Assembly: GCA_947247005.1 (NCBI GenBank)
Contig: OX365947.1
Span: forward strand, 34,428,760 to 34,492,759
Source: Spisula solida
Taxonomy: Eukaryota; Mollusca; Bivalvia; Venerida; Mactridae
DNA length: 64,000 nucleotides
Reading direction: 5' to 3'
Shown in pieces: positions 61,201 through 64,000 of the stretch. The translations under genes and the position numbers were made by a program. The notes below the pieces were generated by a model. It was not told the origin of the DNA and did not search any database. It was given only the letters and a program-made list of their open reading frames with translations. Every line of letters begins with the position of its first letter. Positions within the stretch are counted from its first letter, which is position 1.

Positions 61201-62009
61201 CGGATGGAGGCACTCATATGCCTGCAATATTTCAGCAGAAAGCCTGACTGGCAAATCAAGACTATGCTCAGCATTTACAAGGCAAAAACATGAATGTACA
61301 ATCAGATAATTGCAATATGATAGAGATAAAGCGTTACCATTTATAGAAACTCATTAAAATAACAATATTCATTATATCTTCATGGAAGAATGCATGATTG
61401 ATTGAGAGTAACATGAACATTAAATACACACTGCTCCATAAGGTATATTAGAGAATACAGTCAAACCTGTCTTAAGGCAGTGGGATCGTAATACAGATAT
61501 CTTCTAATTTTGTTGCCATTTTTTATTACTACATATACTAGTAAGCAAGCATAATGTCAAATCTAAACATTTTCTAACCACAGTCAACGACTCAACATCA
61601 GCAATAAATAATAAATTCTATCTAGAACAGCCAATCAAATCGATACATCAAGTATGGCTGTCTACTGCAGGTAGATGTTTAATACAGGACATCAGGTGTA
61701 AGCCTAATGGTCAAGTGGGATAAAATCAAACTGGCAGCTATGATAAGTGGTTGCCAAATTCCGGTGATCACTAAGACAGGTTTCACTGAATTCAAACACC
61801 AGTGAAGGATGAAACATACCAAATTTTCTTTCTCAAATCTCTTCATATTTTCATCGAGTTTGAGGTTAGCAGAGCACATCATGGCTTCCTCCACAGACAG
61901 ATGAGGCAGGAGATGGTCATCCTGCATGATGTAACATGAATACTTCCTGAACGATCGCAGGTCACGCTTCCTTCCCTTCACAAATATGTCACCTTCTATT
62001 CCATGTGTT
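40298..62009 (-). CDS. ABCG1: ABCG1/ABCG4-type half-transporter (5' exons off the right edge)
   Basis: This ATP-driven membrane half-transporter works as a dimer; vertebrate relatives export cholesterol and other sterols. Exons in order: 61820-62009, 60596-60741, 58850-58973, 57194-57308, 56286-56400, 55323-55470, 54430-54495, 51255-51296, 46519-46620, 45463-45631, 43793-43893, 42592-42747, 41110-41228, 40298-40535. Phases agree throughout, giving about 609 residues. Seen: [20 protein letters not shown], signature [14 protein letters not shown], Walker [15 protein letters not shown]-loop [30 protein letters not shown]. The linker has little homology (exons 56286-51255). The membrane domain includes [103 protein letters not shown], and the tail [10 protein letters not shown] before TGA. 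Walker A is not in the window. The two short linker exons (66 and 42 nt) are less certain. ABCG1 versus ABCG4 cannot be decided. Confidence 0.95.
41330..41596 (-). mobile_element. hAT-like MITE, CAGGGGTGTCAA family (reverse), in an ABCG intron
   Basis: Intact ends CAGGGGTGTCAA and TTGACACCCCTG are flanked by the 6-bp direct repeat TATTCT (41324-41329, 41597-41602). The palindromic CCGGAATTCCGG block is near the right end, showing reverse orientation relative to the 17197 copy. Confidence 0.92.
41661..41705. repeat. ATT-rich microsatellite
   Basis: An imperfect TTATTA run in an ABCG intron, directly downstream of a SINE-like tail (GTTGCATCTTTAAATAAAG). Comparable text (GTTGTCTCAGTAAATTC, TTATTATTTATTATCC) occurs at 30740-30770. 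Confidence 0.8.
41936..42200. mobile_element. Dispersed repeat with GACGGACG and CCGACCCGACC runs
   Basis: It starts CAATACAGAAGTCCCCTAC and runs through GTTGCCATAGCAACCACC and ATACCAAGTTTCATAAACC to a GACGGACG run (42121-42151) and a CCGACCCGACC run. A similar start (CAATACCAAAGTCCCCTACT) occurs at 63666. This is probably one end of a longer repeat family. Confidence 0.55.
43413..43612. mobile_element. TA-flanked MITE (CTGTAAACC ends), copy 2
   Basis: CTGTAAACCAATTTACTTTC at the left is mirrored by TTTCTTGGTTTACAG at the right, with TA on each side. It lies in the ABCG intron between exons 45463-45631 and 43793-43893, on the exon-distal side of 43793. Confidence 0.88.
44262..45432. mobile_element. 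TA-flanked MITE (CTGTAAACC ends), copy 3, split by an insertion
   Basis: The two halves (44262-44426 and 45390-45432) would form a normal ~210-bp copy; 44427-45389 is a later insertion plus its target duplication. The right end stops 30 bp from the donor of ABCG exon 45463-45631. Confidence 0.88.
44427..45381. mobile_element. 955-bp non-autonomous DNA transposon nested in a MITE, 8-bp target duplication
   Basis: The terminal inverted repeats are about 75 bp. The left end has CACAGGTAACTGTATCATTA, AACAGTACCTAAAAAAAA and AGAATTCTTATACAAGGT; the right end is their mirror. The flanks are CTCACGAA on both sides (44419-44426 and 45382-45389), the target inside the host MITE. The interior has no open frame of note. 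An 8-bp duplication fits hAT, P or related superfamilies; the CACAGG terminus is not a standard hAT start, so the superfamily is open. Confidence 0.88.
46803..46999. mobile_element. MITE with CAGAGGTTCC ends
   Basis: CCAGAGGTTCC and GGAACCCCTGG are at the ends, and the interior (CTTCTGAATCAGAAGTGTCA, TGACCCTTCAAACCAAAAT) is shared with 48166-48359. Its target duplication is not clear. Confidence 0.72.
47847..48022 (-). mobile_element. tRNA-derived SINE (type A), with internal insertion
   Basis: It matches the 25291-25422 copy in reverse orientation at both ends. About 40 bp of extra sequence (around GTAACTGGCTAAATTTTAATG) separates tRNA-like head and tail. Confidence 0.78.
48166..48359. mobile_element. 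MITE with CAGAGGT ends and 6-bp target duplication
   Basis: It runs from CAGAGGTCCCCACTAG to AATGCAACCCCTG and is flanked by ATAAAG on both sides (48160-48165, 48360-48365). It is the same family as 46803-46999. It shares the CAG...CTG ends and the 6-bp duplication with the CAGGGGTGTCAA family. Confidence 0.82.
48597..48711 (-). mobile_element. tRNA-derived SINE (type A), diverged
   Basis: On the minus strand it starts GTGCCTCCGTGGCTCAATTG and keeps GTCTAATCTGACAACTC-like sequence. The tail AGAAAGCTGACTGGC has decayed. Confidence 0.68.
50371..50424 (-). other. Candidate 54-nt cassette exon of the ABCG linker
   Basis: On the minus strand an acceptor (CACCGTTTGTCCATGATTAG) is followed by 18 open codons ([18 protein letters not shown]) and the donor GTATAAC. 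Both ends are phase 0, so it could be included or skipped between exons 51255-51296 and 46519-46620 without changing frame. There is no homology support, only splice signals, phase and Ser/Pro-rich composition like its neighbours. Confidence 0.3.
50872..51136 (-). mobile_element. hAT-like MITE, CAGGGGTGTCAA family (reverse)
   Basis: The ends are CAGGGGTGTCAA and TTGACATCCCTG, with the family interior in reverse orientation, in an ABCG intron. I could not see a convincing 6-bp duplication here. Confidence 0.85.
51300..54429 (-). other. ABCG intron, no element recognised
   Basis: AT-rich intronic sequence with a C-run (52045-52057) and a stretch near 52079-52270 that resembles the dispersed repeats at 840-960 and 36690-36850 (ends like ACCAACCGACATGTGTAAAG / ACCAACAGACGTATGCAAAG). 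No gene signal was seen. Confidence 0.4.
54814..54933. repeat. 60-bp tandem duplication, two copies
   Basis: GATTCCTGATTATTGATATG starts at 54814 and 54874. The copies differ at a few bases (GTGATTGCC versus GTGTTGGGC). Intronic in ABCG. Confidence 0.9.
55015..55275. repeat. Irregular repeats of ATGCTAGC/ACCATGTTATGCTAG
   Basis: ACCATGTTATG-like blocks and GCTAGCATAA-type inverted counterparts recur about eight times in both orientations, including ATGCTAGAAACTTTGAA twice (near 55116 and 55248). Intronic in ABCG, just upstream of exon 55323-55470 in coordinate order. Confidence 0.6.
56106..56271. mobile_element. TA-flanked MITE (CTGTAAACC ends), copy 4
   Basis: CTGTAAACCAATTTACTTTC to CTAGGTTTACAG, TA on both sides, slightly shortened interior. 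It ends 15 bp from ABCG exon 56286-56400, on its donor side. Confidence 0.85.
56521..57088. repeat. 143-bp tandem repeat, four copies
   Basis: Units start at 56521, 56664, 56807 and 56950. The first three look identical over nearly their whole length and the fourth differs at several positions. Each unit yields the same 62-codon chance frame. It fills most of the ABCG intron between exons 57194-57308 and 56286-56400, leaving about 100 bp on each side. Confidence 0.93.
57440..57565 (-). mobile_element. SINE type B body remnant (antisense)
   Basis: The blocks CACCTAACTAGTTTTCCTGG and CCAGTGCTAACTAAG match the reverse complement of the 23401 SINE body and the remnant at 2695-2835. Confidence 0.55.
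58259..58430. mobile_element. Tigger-like MITE remnant
   Basis: CAGGTCTCATTATAACAAC at the left and GTTGTGTCGAGACCTG at the right form imperfect inverted ends followed by ACTGTA. Intronic in ABCG. Confidence 0.55.
58700..58790 (-). mobile_element. Decayed tRNA-like SINE head
   Basis: On the minus strand a tRNA-like region (AGTGGTTAGTGCACTGGATT, then GATTCGCATTCGATTCCC) has box A and box B spacing. No body was recognised. Confidence 0.55.
59238..59755. repeat. CAGTCAGTGCACAAA compound minisatellite
   Basis: GTGCACAAAACAGTCAGTCA-type units of 16-24 bp, in which the number of CAGT/GTCA tetramers varies. Self-complementary GTGCAC occurs in most units. The Ser/Gln/His/Lys-rich open frames through it are by-products. 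Intronic in ABCG. Confidence 0.92.
60174..60383. mobile_element. TTAA-flanked MITE, copy 2
   Basis: GCCTAGGTCCCACTGA to TCAGTGGGACCTAGAC, flanked by TTAA (60170-60173, 60384-60387). Same family as 30983-31160 but with about 30 bp more interior. Intronic in ABCG. Confidence 0.87.
61137..61276 (+). mobile_element. tRNA-derived SINE (type A), forward
   Basis: TGCCTCCTAAGCTCAATGG starts the tRNA-like head, box B is GGTTCAAACAC, and the tail is CAGCAGAAAGCCTGACTGGC followed by AAATCAAG. Intronic in ABCG. A more decayed tRNA-like stretch (GATAACTGAGTGGTAAAATG, GGGTTTGAATCC) lies just upstream at 60930-61005. Confidence 0.78.
61458..61788. mobile_element. Tigger-like MITE (CAGTCAAACCTGTCTTA ends)
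   Basis: CAGTCAAACCTGTCTTAAGG is mirrored by CTAAGACAGGTTTCACTG. A TA precedes the left end but the right flank is AA, so the target duplication has decayed. It ends 32 bp from the donor of ABCG exon 61820-62009. Confidence 0.75.
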
Positions 62010-62059
62010 CTAAAATAAACAAATTATAATTATTTCAGTGCTATAAAATCTGAATTTAA

Positions 62060-63090
62060 TCTAGTTTAGCCGACATGCTAGCACAGTAGTAGAGCACTGA
62101 ACTAGTTTAGTTGACCAGCTAGCACATGTCGTAAAGCAGTGGTCCTGGACTAGTTCAGCTGACATACTAGCACAGCTGGTGTAGAGCAATGAACTAATTT
62201 AGCTGACACTTTAGCACAGTTGCAAAGCACAGAATTGGTTAAGCAGACACTTTAGTACAGTTTGTAGATTTTGAGGTAGTTTAGCTGACAGCTGGCACAG
62301 TTTGTAGATTTTGAGGTAGTTTAGCCGACACGCTGGCACTGTTGTAGATTTTGAGGTAGTTAAGCCAACACGCTGGCACTGTAGTAGATTTTGTGGTAGT
62401 TTAGCTGACACGCTGGCACTGTTTGTAGATTTTGAGGTAGTTTAGCCGACAGCTGGCACAGTTTGTAGATTTTGAGGTAGTTTAGCCGACACGCTGGCAC
62501 TGTTGTAGATTTTGAGGTTGTTAAGCCAACACGCTGGCACTGCAGTAGATTTTGTGGTAGTTTAGCTGACACGCTGGCACTGTTTGTAGATTTTGAGGTA
62601 GTTAAGCCAACACGCTTAAGCCAACACGCTGGCACTGTAGTAGATTTTGTGGTAGTTTAGCTGACACGCTGGCACTGTAGTAGATTTTGTGGGAGTTTAG
62701 CTGACACGCTGGCACTGTTTGTAGATTTTGTGGTAGTTTAGCCGACAGCCAGCACAGCTTGTAGATTTTGAGGTAGTTTAGCCGACAGCTGGCACTGTTT
62801 GTAGATTTTGTGGTAGTTTAGCCGACAGCTGGCACAGTTTGTAGATTTTGAGGTAGTTTAGCCGACAGCTGGCACTGTTTGTAGCTTTTGAGGTAGTTTA
62901 GCCGACAGGCTGGCACAGTTTGTAGGTTTTGAGGTAGTTTAGCCAACACGCTGGCACAGTTTGTAGATTTTGAGGTAGTTTAGCCGACACGCTGGCACAG
63001 TTTGTAGATTTTGAGGTAGTTTAGCTGACACGCTGGCACAGTTTCTAGATTTTGTGGTAGTTTAGCCGACACGCTGGCACTGTTGTTGAG
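62060..63090. repeat. ~40-bp minisatellite, about 24 copies
   Basis: The unit contains GTAGATTTTGAGGTAGTTTA followed by GCCGACACGCTGGCAC. Its length varies from 37 to 41 bp through TGTTTG/TGTTG and CACGCTGG/CAGCTGG changes, and more diverged copies lie at the exon-proximal end (62060-62240). It lies in the ABCG intron upstream of exon 61820-62009. Confidence 0.92.
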
Positions 63091-63094
63091 CATT

Positions 63095-64000
63095 GTGGTG
63101 CATTATTAACTCTCAATATATAGGAGGGCACAGACTGGGAACAATACGGTATATACAAAAACGCATTTCCTGCACTCAATTACTTTTGACACATTATGAC
63201 AAGTTAACAAGCCAAGTTGGTTATAATGAGATGAAATCAAGTCTGTTTTATGTTTGACTATATGTAAGTATTGTATGTAAGTATACCCTTGAACCTTGCT
63301 CTCTCCTTGGTCACAGTGGAACTATGTACTATATACCACATGTACAATATAATACATTAACTGTATTGCAGGCAGTTTGGCATGACTTAGTCTATTATCA
63401 CTGGCTACATTATCATGAATTATTAAATATCCAATTAATACTGCATCAGTCTGACTGTTGTACATGTATGACTGTGCTAATAAGATTTTAATAATGCTAC
63501 AATAATGTAGCTTGTTCAGGTCTTTTCAATTGATGTCTGTCTATAAAGCTTGTTTTCAAGCCCTTTTTACAGAAGTAAAAGATCCTTAACAGAGCCCTAT
63601 AATTGAGGCCAAAACGTTGAAGTATGATTAAATACATGTAGAACAATCACTGAAGAATTGAAAGCAATACCAAAGTCCCCTACTGCTTTGAAGCCAAAAA
63701 CCCTTTCAGATTTTATATGTATATACTCAAACGCAAAAGAAACTGTGCATGTTTCAAATTGGGATAACTATGGAAATATCTGTCGTAGGCATTTCATTTT
63801 TGTACCACGTAAAGCATTTTTGTCACTTTGTCGAACAATGGACACAAATAGGCCCTAGTGGATTAGATGTTACGTTACGTCACAAAACAGTATATTCGCA
63901 TGATTTGCGCGTACAGAGGGTTGATAAAGGTGAAATCGGTCAAATAACCCCTCATTCATTTTTCGCAACTCCCAGGAGTAAGAAAAACACAAAACAATCT
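63095..64000 (-). other. Continuation of the ABCG 5' intron, no exon recognised
   Basis: No minus-strand frame encoding a Walker A loop (GxxGxGKS) or other ABCG N-terminal sequence was found up to the edge. A plus-strand frame at 63658-63858 overlaps the dispersed repeat that begins CAATACCAAAGTCCCCTACT and is not considered a gene. Confidence 0.45.

Overview
The window is an AT-rich stretch of animal (metazoan) nuclear DNA. It has intron-rich genes with GT-AG splice sites, many minisatellites, tRNA-derived SINEs and short inverted-repeat transposons. The repeat types (elements carrying GTCC/GACG runs, several SINE families, TA- and TTAA-flanked MITEs) and the protein sequences suggest a lophotrochozoan, most likely a mollusc. 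That placement is an inference from style, not from a database search.

Three protein-coding genes can be reconstructed exon by exon with consistent splice phases. (1) Positions 1-6168, minus strand: methionine synthase reductase (MTRR). Ten coding exons are visible; the C-terminal third lies off the left edge. (2) Positions 7522-20337, plus strand: a complete LMBR1/LMBR1L-family multipass membrane protein, 14 exons and about 503 residues, head-to-head with MTRR across 1.35 kb. (3) Positions 40298-62009, minus strand: an ABCG1/ABCG4-type half-transporter. The stop codon and most of the protein are present; the first exons with Walker A lie beyond the right edge. The genes have no evident joint pathway: cobalamin enzyme reactivation, a receptor-like membrane protein and a sterol/lipid-type exporter.

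Between the second and third genes (20.3-40.3 kb) I find no conserved coding sequence. This stretch holds minisatellites, SINEs, MITEs, several foldbacks, and a pair of facing polyadenylation-like signals near 33.8 kb (plus) and 34.38 kb (minus). They may mark the ends of two convergent transcripts.

The most unusual feature is that three tandem-repeat arrays multiply splicing signals. One MTRR intron begins with six copies of a 5' splice site plus the exon tail (41-425). Another MTRR intron ends in six copies of its 3' splice site (2047-2268). An LMBR1-like intron with U12-type (minor spliceosome) signals carries five exact copies of its branch-point motif (19220-19500). Other points of note are a DNA-transposon family with 6-bp target duplications, a 955-bp element nested inside a MITE with a clear 8-bp target duplication, a perfect-looking 381-bp tandem duplication carrying a SINE, and a 66-bp minisatellite that is open in several frames without being a gene.
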